From Cloacibacterium rupense (GTDB lineage: Bacteria; Bacteroidota; Bacteroidia; Flavobacteriales; Weeksellaceae): a stretch of 64,000 nucleotides of DNA. The position numbers and the translations under genes were made by a program. The notes under the pieces were generated by a model. The model had not been told where the DNA came from. It did not search any database and was given only the letters and a program-made list of their open reading frames with translations. This document shows, piece after piece, positions 8,025 to 17,660 of this stretch (its first letter is position 1; every line of letters begins with the position of its first letter). The stretch covers positions 541,996 through 605,995 of the forward strand of contig NZ_BMLV01000001.1 of the NCBI RefSeq assembly GCF_014645495.1, in the 5' to 3' direction.

Positions 8025-9770
8025 TTATAATTTTTCAAAAGCTTTTTGAACAACTTTTGCAATTCTTTTTCTTCTTTCCAAAAGAAAATCTTGATAGTTC
8101 ATTTCCTCCCAATTTTCTGGTAAAGCATGCCAATAGTACATTCTTTGCCATACATCATTATCAAATCTACTTCTATAATATGGTAAATATATCTTAGGTT
8201 CTTTATCACTTATAGCAATATTATCACTCCATTCTACTAATGCAAAATTGGCAATCTGATTGTAATCTCTTTGTTCGGTAACACCGTTTCGCATTAACCA
8301 AGCTTTTGGAAATAAATGATGTCTTTCTAAAGCAGATTTATTTGCTCTTAAACCAGATTCCAAAAGTTCTTTGACTTGCAGTTTTGAAAAAAGACCAAGT
8401 GCATTATGTATGTTTAAAGATGCATAATAAGCAAATAAAGATGGCGAACGGAATGATGAAGTTGCCAAATCCATAGGAAGTGTAACCTCCCAAAAATCTG
8501 ATGTCAATTGAGAATCAACAATTGAGTTGAGTTCTTTTACAAAATCATCAGCATTTTCTACAGAACGGAATTTTGCTAAATCCATTTCCATAGCAGTTTC
8601 AGGAGACCCTGTGTACCTTCCGGTAATAGAACACATAAAAAACCATTTGGCTATTAGTTTTTTTAATTCATATAAATCTACTTTATAATCTATTCTGCCA
8701 ATCAAAAAGAAGACATAAGAGTATAAAATATTGTTATTAGAAGAAATGAAACTTTCGTTATTATACCCTGCTTGTTTTAATGCTTTGATGAACTCATGCC
8801 AATTCTGAATATCCAAAGTGTGCGCTTGTGCTACTTTCAATTTTTCAAACTGTTGTTCTCTTCTTTCTTCACTAAACAATCCTGTCTCTAGATCTTTTCC
8901 TCTCAAGATACTGTAAATGTATTGTAATCTCGCTCTTCTAAATGCCAAACCAACACTTGCTCTTAACATTTGTTCTGGTTTTGGCACTATGAGGTAATTA
9001 AATGGAGTTGCGTAAGTAGTAGAAGGTAATCTAGCATCACGACAGAAGTTTTCTAAATTGGTTCTTCCTTCATCCCAAAATACACTCATTAAGGTTAAAA
9101 TGAAATCTGCTTGGTTGAGGGTTTTTCCTTCGGAATTGATTCTTACAAAAACATCTGCAACTTGTTCTTCGTCTATTTCTTGTGAAAGTTCTAAAACAGA
9201 AAATGGATAGTTTTCTAAATTCTTCAGTCGCATAAATGCTTCTTGAATTTTCATCTCTAATTCATCTGAAACCACAATATGATTTTTCAAGTTAGCCACA
9301 AAATCCATGATGACTTTAAAAATATTGATGTTGGGTTGCCATAAATCTGAAATGTTTTGATAATATCTAGGATTCCTTTTTATAGCGGCATCTGGAACTT
9401 CAAATTTATTTTCTAAAGGATTGAAAGCAATTATAATTTTTGTCTTTTCGTAGTTTTCTCGAATGACTTCTTGTCCTTTTAGCACCGCATACAATGATGT
9501 TAATCTTTGCTGACCATCTACAATTAAAAGATTGGCAAACTTTTGTTTGATATCTGTACCAATTCCTTTTACCCCATCTATATTGGCATTTTCCCAAAAA
9601 AGAAAATAACCAACAGGATAACCTTTGTACAAACTATCAAAAAGGTCACGCACTTTGGTATCTTTCCATACAAAAGGTCTTTGAATGTCTGGTAAGCCAA
9701 TAGTTCCTAAATCTATATTTTGAATGAGTGAATTGAGATTGTATTTTACATCTTTAAAAAGTGTTGCCAT
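8025..9770 (-). CDS. DUF262 (GmrSD-type) protein with C-terminal HNH-like motif
   Basis: 581 residues. The N-terminal DUF262/ParB-like domain has IQRPFVW (29-35) and DGQQR (85-89), the nucleotide-binding signature of GmrS and related defence proteins. The C-terminal region has ERHHLFPKAWL (about 482-492) followed by an Asn in IANFALVEW (about 506-514), which fits an HNH-type nuclease of the DUF1524-like kind. In GmrSD enzymes this combination cuts modified DNA and is NTP-stimulated. It is the last gene of the minus-strand defence cluster, 144 bp beyond the DUF4391 gene, so it may be a separate unit. Confidence 0.88.
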   Translation of the reverse strand: MATLFKDVKYNLNSLIQNIDLGTIGLPDIQRPFVWKDTKVRDLFDSLYKGYPVGYFLFWENANIDGVKGIGTDIKQKFANLLIVDGQQRLTSLYAVLKGQEVIRENYEKTKIIIAFNPLENKFEVPDAAIKRNPRYYQNISDLWQPNINIFKVIMDFVANLKNHIVVSDELEMKIQEAFMRLKNLENYPFSVLELSQEIDEEQVADVFVRINSEGKTLNQADFILTLMSVFWDEGRTNLENFCRDARLPSTTYATPFNYLIVPKPEQMLRASVGLAFRRARLQYIYSILRGKDLETGLFSEERREQQFEKLKVAQAHTLDIQNWHEFIKALKQAGYNNESFISSNNNILYSYVFFLIGRIDYKVDLYELKKLIAKWFFMCSITGRYTGSPETAMEMDLAKFRSVENADDFVKELNSIVDSQLTSDFWEVTLPMDLATSSFRSPSLFAYYASLNIHNALGLFSKLQVKELLESGLRANKSALERHHLFPKAWLMRNGVTEQRDYNQIANFALVEWSDNIAISDKEPKIYLPYYRSRFDNDVWQRMYYWHALPENWEEMNYQDFLLERRKRIAKVVQKAFEKL

Positions 9771-9914
9771 GGTTTTGCTTTAATTTTTTGTTTTTAATTT
9801 GGGTGATGAATTAGTCTTATTATATTGCCTTAATCATTTTTGTAAACTTTTCCAAAATAGCGTATTTTATTTAATAACAAATATCTTAGATTTTTATCAA
9901 TTAATAATAATTCG

Positions 9915-10562
9915 TCATTTATCATTTAATAATTTTTCTAATTCTTTTAGTTTTAAATTTAACGCCACTTTTTTATTGAATTGCTTACTGTTAGTTATTG
10001 CGAGTTTTAGCTTATTAATATCTCTCTTTATTATATCCAATTCTTTTTGTGATTCTACTAAATGTTGAATAGTTTTTGAATCAACTAAGTTTAGCTTGAA
10101 TTGTTCACAAAAATCTTTATACAACCAATCTAAGGAGTTTTTAAGGTTAATTATCAAGTTAAAGTCTGATTTTAATGACCATTCTGTGGTAAAAGTATAA
10201 TCTATAACTGCATGATCTGGATTATTTGGATTGCTATGTTTGGGAGAAGTAGAAACGTAAAATTCATCCTTAAAAATAATTATGAAAATAATGGTATATG
10301 GAATTGTTTTGTCAATTACTTCCAATAATTTTTTAATATTACTTTTTTCTTTTAATTCAATAGTAAATATTTGTATCTCTTCAATCTCCTTGCCTTGCAA
10401 ATTAATGGTCTCAAATGATAATTTATTTACCCAAGTGATTTTAGAAATATAAATAGAAAAGTCCTTTTTTTGTTTATTTGTTATATAAGAATCAAAGGAA
10501 TTTTTGGGAATTACTTTTTTTACTTCAGTGGATGTAGGTAGATTAAACATATCAAATTTCAT
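9915..10562 (-). CDS. DUF4391 family protein
   Basis: 215 residues. The layout matches DUF4391: N-terminal FNLPTSTEVKKVIPK, a central beta-rich region (about 45-140), and a C-terminal helical end with EKLLNDK. Family members sit next to SNF2-type helicases and type III-like methylases in defence loci and are thought to be accessory subunits. It starts 11 bp after the stop of the helicase gene, so the two are probably co-translated. No catalytic residues are evident. Confidence 0.8.
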   Translation of the reverse strand: MKFDMFNLPTSTEVKKVIPKNSFDSYITNKQKKDFSIYISKITWVNKLSFETINLQGKEIEEIQIFTIELKEKSNIKKLLEVIDKTIPYTIIFIIIFKDEFYVSTSPKHSNPNNPDHAVIDYTFTTEWSLKSDFNLIINLKNSLDWLYKDFCEQFKLNLVDSKTIQHLVESQKELDIIKRDINKLKLAITNSKQFNKKVALNLKLKELEKLLNDK

Positions 10563-10573
10563 TAATACTGTTA

Positions 10574-13500
10574 CTATTTTACAATCAGAAAAGAAATTAA
10601 TTTAAAATCCTCTATTCCTTTGAACCTATCTTTCATTATTGTAGTTCCTCCCGCTCTAAATAAGCTTAGAATCTCTTTTTCCTCTTCCGTTTCTAAGATG
10701 GAGCCTATAGCATTTTTAAGCAATTCAGAATAATGAGACATATTATGATATTCATCTGTTTCTTCACTTACCTTTTCACAGAGAGAAATGATTGGCTCTT
10801 TTATTCCTTTGCAAAGTTTTCTAATTGCATCTAATGTTTTCTTAGAATCAATATGATTAAGAATTAATCTGCCTTCATTACTTATATAAACCAAATAAAA
10901 AGGATGAAGGCGATTGAGTCTGTTAATATTAATATTTTCATTGATGTTTTTTAAAACAAAAATAACACCTGGTCTCAAAATATCTGTAGATTCTACTACT
11001 GCATGAATGCCTTCTGGTATATCAATCATTTCGCCATATTCTTTGATAAAGTTTGATAAATCTATTCTAAAGTCATTAAGTCCCAAGTCTGTAATGTCTA
11101 TTCCTTCTCTTAAATCCTCTAAATCTGTTACTTCTTCTTGAAGTTTTTTTAATTGGATTTTTCTGTATTCTAAATCTTTTTGGTTTTCTTTAAGTAAATT
11201 ATCATCAGCAGTACCAGATAAGTCTGAAATAAGCATTCTATCTTCTACCCTTTGTTTCAAATTAATGTAGTTATCTAAAGTAATATCTGGCCAAAAATTC
11301 ACCAGAGTAATAGATTCATTTTTAGAACCTATCCTGTCTATTCTACCAAATCTCTGAATGATTCGAACTGGATTCCAATGAATATCATAATTAATCAAAT
11401 AATCACAGTCCTGAAGATTCTGTCCTTCTGAAATACAATCTGTGGCAATTAAAATATCTATTTCTTCATCAATTTTAGGGTAAACCAAAGCTTTGTCTTT
11501 TGATAGCGGAGAAAAACTGCTTAATAAAGCATTAAGTTCTGTAGGAATATTTTTAGTTGTGGCCACTCTTCTAGAACCTGAAATAAGAGTACTGTTTATA
11601 TGATATTTATCTTTAAAAACCCGACTAACATTCTCATATAAGTAGTCTGCGGTATCTGCAAATGCAGTGAAGATGATTACTTTTTTATTATTACCGTTAA
11701 AAGGATTATTGATTTTAGCTTCAATATTTTTGATAAGTGTTTGGAGTTTATAATCAAATTTTGGGGTAATTTTATTTACTTTTTTCATTAATTCATTAAG
11801 AATTTCTAAATCTTCTTCTAGATCTTCCTTCCATTGTCTGCGATCAATATCTGCTAAGTGAACTTTTACTTTATTGCCAAATAAATTTTCCTCGTCTCCC
11901 CAATTAGAATCCCAATCAAAATTTTCATTTTCAGTATCGAAGTGACTACTTGTTAGCGATTCTAAACCGTCTTTATTCAATGCCTTTAAAGTATTTTCTA
12001 TTTGAATTAATATACCTTTCGTTGTAATTCTAAAAGAGTCTATAGAACTTTCTATTCGCTTCAAAAGATTAATGCGCATTAGAATTTTCAAACTCTTTTC
12101 TCTATCAAGTTGAGTAAGTTTTCCACCTTTCGTTTTTTTATCATATTTATCTGCATATTTGGGTAATTGGCTTGGCAGAATATATTTTAGTGGAGAATAT
12201 ACCGAAAGATTTAATCTACTTAAAAAATCAGCAATTTCTACATAGGTCAAACTATGATCTTCTGTTAAAGAACATTCTAAGGATAAAGGTTTATTTCTTT
12301 TGGGAAATTTTCCAATATCTGCGGTATCATAATAAGTGGTAATATGTTTTCTAGAGCGGGCAATGGTTAACGAATCCAGAATTTCAAAAAAATCAAAATC
12401 AAGCATTTCTAAAAGTTTTTCGGTAGTTCTTTCAGAAATATCCATTTTAGACCATTCATTAAAAGCAGTTTGTGCTCTTTTAAAAATTTTATCAATGCCG
12501 TTGTGTGTATCTAATTTGTCATCTATTATTGTAGAATCACCTTCGTAAGCTAGTGCTAATTGATTTTTAAGATCACTAAAACGATTATTTACTGGGGTAG
12601 CAGAAAGCATTAAAACCTTGGTCTCTATACCATCGCGCATTACTTTTCTCAATAATTTTTGATAACGGTTTTCTTTTTCGGAATACGTAAGACCAGCGTT
12701 TCTAAAATTATGAGATTCATCAATGACTACCAATCCATAATTCCCCCAGTTTACATTGGCTAAGTTTCTACCATTACTCATCCCGTTTTCTCTTGATAAA
12801 TCGGTATGGAAGAGCACATCATAACGCAATCTATCTTGAGCTAAAATATTGTTTTTATCATTATGACGATAAGTATTCCAGTTGGCTTCCAGTTTTTTCG
12901 GACAAAGAACCAATACATCTTTGTTTCGCATTTCATAATATTTGATAATCCCTAAAGCCGAGAATGTTTTACCCAAACCCACACTGTCTGCCAAAATGCA
13001 ACCCTTATATTTTTCTAGTTTATTAATAGCCCCTATTACTGCATCTTTCTGAAAATTAAATAGTTTATTCCAAATGACAGTATCTTTAAATCCTACTCTA
13101 TCATCTGGTAAATGATCTAGACTTAAGTCATCTAAAAAATCATTGAAGATATTATAAATCGTTATGAAATAAATAAACTCTGGACTGTTTTCTTTAAACG
13201 CTTTTTCAAAATACTGCTGAACTTGTTCTGTTACTTCTTCTAAATCTTCTTCGTTTTCCCATATCTGGTTAAACCAGTCTAAATAAGCTTTACTATTGGG
13301 ATAATCTGTTTTTTGAATTAAAGTAGGAAAACCCTTTTTAGGAGTCACGCCTAAATCTGACGTAGTAAAACTTTGCAAATTATTCCATGCAAACTCTTCA
13401 TTTTCTGAGTTTTGTGAATGGATAATTCCAGGAATTGGAAAACCTGTTTGTTTATTAGATTTGAATGTTACTTTTTCTTTCACCCATTTACTGCATTCTT

Positions 13501-13804
13501 GTGCTATTGCGCGCTGATTAAGCTGATTTCTTAACCGCAACTCAAAATCTCCACCACAGAGTTCTGCTTCTTTGTAGAGATGTGGAATAAAGAATTTAGG
13601 AACTTCTTTCTTAAGGTTATCTTGAATAAAAGTGGGCGATGTAAAAACAAAACGCAGTTCTTCTATATTTTTAAGTTCTTTTCTCAATGCTTCAAAAGCA
13701 TAGATAGAAAACGAAGAAGCTGCAATAGATAGTTTACTTTTTTTACCAATGCTTTCTTTTAAATCGTCTATTAAGCGGGTGTTGATATTGTCAATTAGTT
13801 TCAT
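10574..13804 (-). CDS. PLD-like/SNF2-type helicase of a defence system
   Basis: 1076 residues. The N-terminal 100 residues look like the PLD-like module found before such helicases (SKLSIAASSFSIYAFEAL). The helicase core has Walker A ADSVGLGKT (272-280), motif II DESH (362-365), motif III SATPVNN (401-407), and motifs V/VI in ISEGQNLQ and QRFGRIDRIGS. This places it in the SNF2/HepA-like superfamily 2. The C-terminal 250 residues are unassigned. The ATG overlaps the stop of the upstream GHKL gene (TAATG), so translation is coupled. Similar helicases occur in DISARM-like and type III-like systems, but the DISARM partners are absent. Confidence 0.9.
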   Translation of the reverse strand: MKLIDNINTRLIDDLKESIGKKSKLSIAASSFSIYAFEALRKELKNIEELRFVFTSPTFIQDNLKKEVPKFFIPHLYKEAELCGGDFELRLRNQLNQRAIAQECSKWVKEKVTFKSNKQTGFPIPGIIHSQNSENEEFAWNNLQSFTTSDLGVTPKKGFPTLIQKTDYPNSKAYLDWFNQIWENEEDLEEVTEQVQQYFEKAFKENSPEFIYFITIYNIFNDFLDDLSLDHLPDDRVGFKDTVIWNKLFNFQKDAVIGAINKLEKYKGCILADSVGLGKTFSALGIIKYYEMRNKDVLVLCPKKLEANWNTYRHNDKNNILAQDRLRYDVLFHTDLSRENGMSNGRNLANVNWGNYGLVVIDESHNFRNAGLTYSEKENRYQKLLRKVMRDGIETKVLMLSATPVNNRFSDLKNQLALAYEGDSTIIDDKLDTHNGIDKIFKRAQTAFNEWSKMDISERTTEKLLEMLDFDFFEILDSLTIARSRKHITTYYDTADIGKFPKRNKPLSLECSLTEDHSLTYVEIADFLSRLNLSVYSPLKYILPSQLPKYADKYDKKTKGGKLTQLDREKSLKILMRINLLKRIESSIDSFRITTKGILIQIENTLKALNKDGLESLTSSHFDTENENFDWDSNWGDEENLFGNKVKVHLADIDRRQWKEDLEEDLEILNELMKKVNKITPKFDYKLQTLIKNIEAKINNPFNGNNKKVIIFTAFADTADYLYENVSRVFKDKYHINSTLISGSRRVATTKNIPTELNALLSSFSPLSKDKALVYPKIDEEIDILIATDCISEGQNLQDCDYLINYDIHWNPVRIIQRFGRIDRIGSKNESITLVNFWPDITLDNYINLKQRVEDRMLISDLSGTADDNLLKENQKDLEYRKIQLKKLQEEVTDLEDLREGIDITDLGLNDFRIDLSNFIKEYGEMIDIPEGIHAVVESTDILRPGVIFVLKNINENININRLNRLHPFYLVYISNEGRLILNHIDSKKTLDAIRKLCKGIKEPIISLCEKVSEETDEYHNMSHYSELLKNAIGSILETEEEKEILSLFRAGGTTIMKDRFKGIEDFKLISFLIVK

Positions 13805-16800
13805 TACAAATCAAATGTTTTTAAATAGTCAACAAATTCGTAGAAATTTTTCCCATTAGTCCAAATTGGTTTATTTATATATACAGATTCTATTTTTTTA
13901 TCTAAAACAACATTAATATTCTCACTTTTAGAAAGATTATCGAGTCCATTATCCCAGTTAATTATCTTGTCTCCAATTTGATAACCAATGTCTTTTACAA
14001 ATTTCGCATTTTTGATAAAATATTCTTCAGTGATTTCGGTAATATCATCAGGTCTTGTTACAACACATAAAGCATAATTATCTTTTTCTTTAACGGCAGT
14101 ACGTCCTTGCAAAATCGACATACGTACATTTGGCTTATCTTCAATAACATTTTTAATCTCAACAGAAAATTTATCAGATTTAAGAACCAGTTCAAAATCT
14201 TTACCTACATCTGGATTTCTAATCTCAATTTGAAGATTGAGATTTGAAAAAACTTTTTTGAACGCATCTTCAGCTGTTTTTCCAATTTGTTTCCATTTTT
14301 CTCTTTGTACTCTAAGATTAATCATTTCATCAGCCTTTTCCAATAGTTCTTCAGTCCCTAATTCATTTGCAACTCTCTCTAGTTCCTTCATTTCAGCGGT
14401 AGATAATTTGATTTTTGCTAATTCAGCAATATCTTCCATTGATTTGCCTGATTGCTTTAATGCCATTATTTGCTTACTGAATCCATCTCCTAAAGAAATC
14501 ACATATAACATATCTCTTTTTGAAGCAAAAGTTTTTAGATATGCTGAAGCATCTGAATGTTTTTCATACCAACTATTAATTTCTAAAAAAACCTGATGGA
14601 GTTCACCATCTTTTGAAACTTTAGTCTGAATATTAGGATCAAGGAATAAATTATCAATTTTTTCTGTGATTATTGGTATAGAAGCTGTTCTAAAATTTGA
14701 AATATTTAATTTATTTGATACCAAAAAAGATCTTACATTATACTTACAATAATCTTTAACAATATCTTTCAAGTTTTCATCGAAATATTTTGTATCCTCT
14801 TCTTGAAATATAGATTCCGAATCATAAGCAAAATCCCCATTTTGCATTGGTATTACTTTGTATTTGGCAATAAAACCTTTAATATCTTCTCTCGAACTAT
14901 TTATATAATTAATAAATGAACTTAACCAAGTGTACGCTGACTCTTCATTACTGTCAAAATAAGTTTGAGCAAATGAATTAAAATTTTGCTCTTTTTGAAT
15001 TAACCAACACAAATATTTTGCAGTCCACAATTCCGCAGGATAACTAAAGTTCTCATAATCTATTGAAATTATTTTTCTTTCACTAACTTTTTCAGGAAGT
15101 AGTTCCTTTATAATATCTAACCATTGTTCTCTCCTCGGTGCTCTATCACTTCTAAACAATGTGTTTATGTGTAAAATTGAGTTAATCTGTTCATCTGTTG
15201 CTTCTTCAATCTTAAGTTGACTTATAAGATCCGAATTGAGTGATTTGTAAAATTCATGTAAATTAAATTCTTTAATATCATTGACTTTGCCTAAGAATTT
15301 ATTTAAAAACTCAGTATCTAAATCCCTTCCGAGTTTTCTGGAAACATATTTCATTTCATCATCAATGTCAGGATACTGAGAAACTTCCAATCTAGTTTTA
15401 AATTCATTTTTCTCATTGAGATAAATTGGATATGATTCTCCTAACTTCGAATTTTTTACTTCTAAAAAATCATAAACTTTCTTTAGCTTTTGATACGTTT
15501 CCGGCTTTGTAAAATCGACAAAATTAGGTAAGCCAGCCAGTAATTGTTCCAAAGAAATTGTAACTTCGGTATTCCAACTATGATATTCTTGATTGATAAT
15601 TTTATTCCAGTCTTTTAAGCTTTCAGAAGATGGAACCTGATTGGGTATTAAATCCTTTAATAATTCAAAAAATTCTAAGTCAGTCGCCAAGTCAATTATT
15701 GGAAATCTGGCTTCCTTAATTAGACTGAGATTTCCATTTGCATTTTTAACAATAGCTTTCTCAGATATTAAGGTTCTAATAGGTTTTTGTATATTCTCCA
15801 AATACCATTCTTCATTATGATATTTCTCTACAAATTCAGGTAAACCAGAAAGCGCTAAGTGATGTAAATTATCACAATTGGAATCTATTAACGTAGAAAT
15901 AAACTTCAAATATTCTTCAATAAATTCTTTGAGATAAAAGCGATTATTATCAGCCGTAGCATCTTGCATATTATCATCTTCTTTTTTTGTTCTAATTCCA
16001 TCCCGCTCCTCTGTCGGCTTAAAGTTTTTATGCTGTACAAAAACGGGTAAATGGAAATTTTCAGAACCTATCAATGGAAATTCTTTATATAATACTGATT
16101 TACCCTCAATACTTTCTATACTATAAATTCCATCATTATTTATAACTGGAAGTCCAAAAATTATTGATTCTGTTTCCTTATATAAGATTCCAGAATTATT
16201 TTCTACTTCTATATAATCCAACCCATCTATTGAGCTTGGAACAGGATTAATTTGAAAAAATTTCTTTACTCCATCTCTAATAATTGTTACAGAGTTGATA
16301 TGCTTTTTTTCTTTTTTATTTATTAGAAGTACAAATGGAATATTATTTTCCAATTCTTCCAACCCACTAATTGCGTATTTTTTTGAAGTAACAGACAAAG
16401 GATATGTAAATGAATGAAGCAAAACGTCTATGTTTTCTGCAGGATTATCAACGATTTCATCAATTTGCTGAAAAGCATTTAATAAAGATTGTTTCATTTG
16501 TTCTAAGGCCTTTGTTTCCTCCAAAGTTGCTGCAGTTCTATCTATTTCTAATATAAATTTTCTTAAAGTTGCATCTTCTTTTCTTTGATGAATTCCATTA
16601 ATGGTAAGTTTTCTACTCAAAATATGTGTTGTAATAAATCCTGTCCCATATTTTCCAGTTGTTCCGTCAACTCCACTTAATGATTTTGTAGATGTTTTGT
16701 ATAATAGTGCAAGCAAATGTTTGGTTTCAAAAGCAGAACCGTTATGTGAAAATATAATTTCATCATTTTTTAATTCATAAGTAATGTTAACACCTTCTTC

Positions 16801-16974
16801 TGTAGCTACATCTTTAGCGTTTTGTAATAATTCCCATACCCATCTTGTTTTTTTATTTTCCGGAAATGTATTTAACCTATCTATATCGTGAATAATATCT
16901 CTTGCTTCACTTTCGCTTCTCTGCAATTCTCTTTCTTTTTGAGCTTCTGTCATTTTCTCCAAGTTATTAGTCAT
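13804..16974 (-). CDS. GHKL ATPase (sacsin/MutL-like) with C-terminal PD-(D/E)xK nuclease-like domain
   Basis: 1056 residues. The N-terminal ATP-binding fold has the N box ELLQNAKD (48-55) and the glycine box GTTGKYGTGF (104-113), as in histidine-kinase-like ATPases of the sacsin-like defence group. The C-terminal part (about 898-985) has DVGKDFELVL then VEIKN. D926, E939 and K941 give a D-x12-E-x-K pattern like DUF3883/PD-(D/E)xK nucleases. The 700-residue middle is unassigned. Its start overlaps the GIY-YIG gene by 8 bp and its stop overlaps the helicase start. This suggests one functional unit: ATP-gated nuclease plus helicase plus GIY-YIG protein. Confidence 0.85.
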   Translation of the reverse strand: MTNNLEKMTEAQKERELQRSESEARDIIHDIDRLNTFPENKKTRWVWELLQNAKDVATEEGVNITYELKNDEIIFSHNGSAFETKHLLALLYKTSTKSLSGVDGTTGKYGTGFITTHILSRKLTINGIHQRKEDATLRKFILEIDRTAATLEETKALEQMKQSLLNAFQQIDEIVDNPAENIDVLLHSFTYPLSVTSKKYAISGLEELENNIPFVLLINKKEKKHINSVTIIRDGVKKFFQINPVPSSIDGLDYIEVENNSGILYKETESIIFGLPVINNDGIYSIESIEGKSVLYKEFPLIGSENFHLPVFVQHKNFKPTEERDGIRTKKEDDNMQDATADNNRFYLKEFIEEYLKFISTLIDSNCDNLHHLALSGLPEFVEKYHNEEWYLENIQKPIRTLISEKAIVKNANGNLSLIKEARFPIIDLATDLEFFELLKDLIPNQVPSSESLKDWNKIINQEYHSWNTEVTISLEQLLAGLPNFVDFTKPETYQKLKKVYDFLEVKNSKLGESYPIYLNEKNEFKTRLEVSQYPDIDDEMKYVSRKLGRDLDTEFLNKFLGKVNDIKEFNLHEFYKSLNSDLISQLKIEEATDEQINSILHINTLFRSDRAPRREQWLDIIKELLPEKVSERKIISIDYENFSYPAELWTAKYLCWLIQKEQNFNSFAQTYFDSNEESAYTWLSSFINYINSSREDIKGFIAKYKVIPMQNGDFAYDSESIFQEEDTKYFDENLKDIVKDYCKYNVRSFLVSNKLNISNFRTASIPIITEKIDNLFLDPNIQTKVSKDGELHQVFLEINSWYEKHSDASAYLKTFASKRDMLYVISLGDGFSKQIMALKQSGKSMEDIAELAKIKLSTAEMKELERVANELGTEELLEKADEMINLRVQREKWKQIGKTAEDAFKKVFSNLNLQIEIRNPDVGKDFELVLKSDKFSVEIKNVIEDKPNVRMSILQGRTAVKEKDNYALCVVTRPDDITEITEEYFIKNAKFVKDIGYQIGDKIINWDNGLDNLSKSENINVVLDKKIESVYINKPIWTNGKNFYEFVDYLKTFDL

Positions 16975-17548
16975 TTTTTAATTTTAATATGCTTTCAGCT
17001 TCTGCTCTACAAATCTGTCTCAATCCGTCAAGTTTATCTGCAAAAATATTATAGTTCCTTGTCCTTTTATCTAAATCTAAAGTTGGTTTCAAAAATTTTA
17101 TCACTTTCTTCTCCCAATCTCTCAACTCAGAGTAAGAAATTGAATTCTCATCTTCCCAATAACCAATGATAAGATTTGCAGTCATCCAATCTGTCAAAAG
17201 TCTTTCTCCTTCTTCATTGAACTTGTAATTAAGTAATTCTCTTTTGCTATTTGTTCCATTTCGAGAAAATGCTATTAAGCTAAATTCTTCTTTTAAAATA
17301 GCACCAATAGAGCGACGTAAAGTAGAGCTACCCGTACTTTTACTATTGAAGTGATTTCCGAAATCTCTATCCTTCAAACTATTCTTTGCAATTCCAACAT
17401 AAAGCGTCTGATTGGGTTTCCCAAATTCTTTTAAATATGAGCTTTCATTAAGAAAAAAAGCATAAATACCAGGACAATCCGGGTAAGTTATGTGCTCATT
17501 GAAACCTTTAGCATTGGCTTTTATAGATTGTACTATTTCATCTAACAT
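16967..17548 (-). CDS. GIY-YIG nuclease-like protein of the defence cluster
   Basis: 193 residues with CPGIYAFFL (GIY at 27-29) and TLYVGIAK (YVG at 50-52), followed by SLKDRDFGNHF and STLRRSIGAIL. This is a GIY-YIG fold with the usual Tyr pair and a candidate catalytic Arg. The C-terminal half (about 110-193) is helical and not assigned. It overlaps the GHKL gene by 8 bp and is the first gene of that coupled set. A 79-bp remnant of a mod gene lies immediately upstream. Confidence 0.85.
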   Translation of the reverse strand: MLDEIVQSIKANAKGFNEHITYPDCPGIYAFFLNESSYLKEFGKPNQTLYVGIAKNSLKDRDFGNHFNSKSTGSSTLRRSIGAILKEEFSLIAFSRNGTNSKRELLNYKFNEEGERLLTDWMTANLIIGYWEDENSISYSELRDWEKKVIKFLKPTLDLDKRTRNYNIFADKLDGLRQICRAEAESILKLKND

Positions 17549-17561
17549 ATTAGTTAATATT

Positions 17562-17640
17562 ACATCACCCTCATCTCTGTTTGTGGGGAAAGTTGTTTTA
17601 GGAATTGTCTTACGTTTTCTATTGAGGTAACATTTTTAAA
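17562..17640 (-). pseudogene. Remnant of the 3' end of a type III mod gene
   Basis: This 79-bp stretch aligns without gaps to 19670-19748, the 3' end of the intact mod gene, with seven mismatches (about 91% identity). On the minus strand it reads as the last 26 or so codons of Mod, including a version of QLLKQLSPQTEMRV. It lies between the GIY-YIG and DGQHR genes. The simplest reading is that the two genes at 17661-19648 were inserted behind mod with duplication or exchange of its end, leaving this scar. Confidence 0.85.
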
Positions 17641-17660
17641 ATAGATAATAAATTAATATC

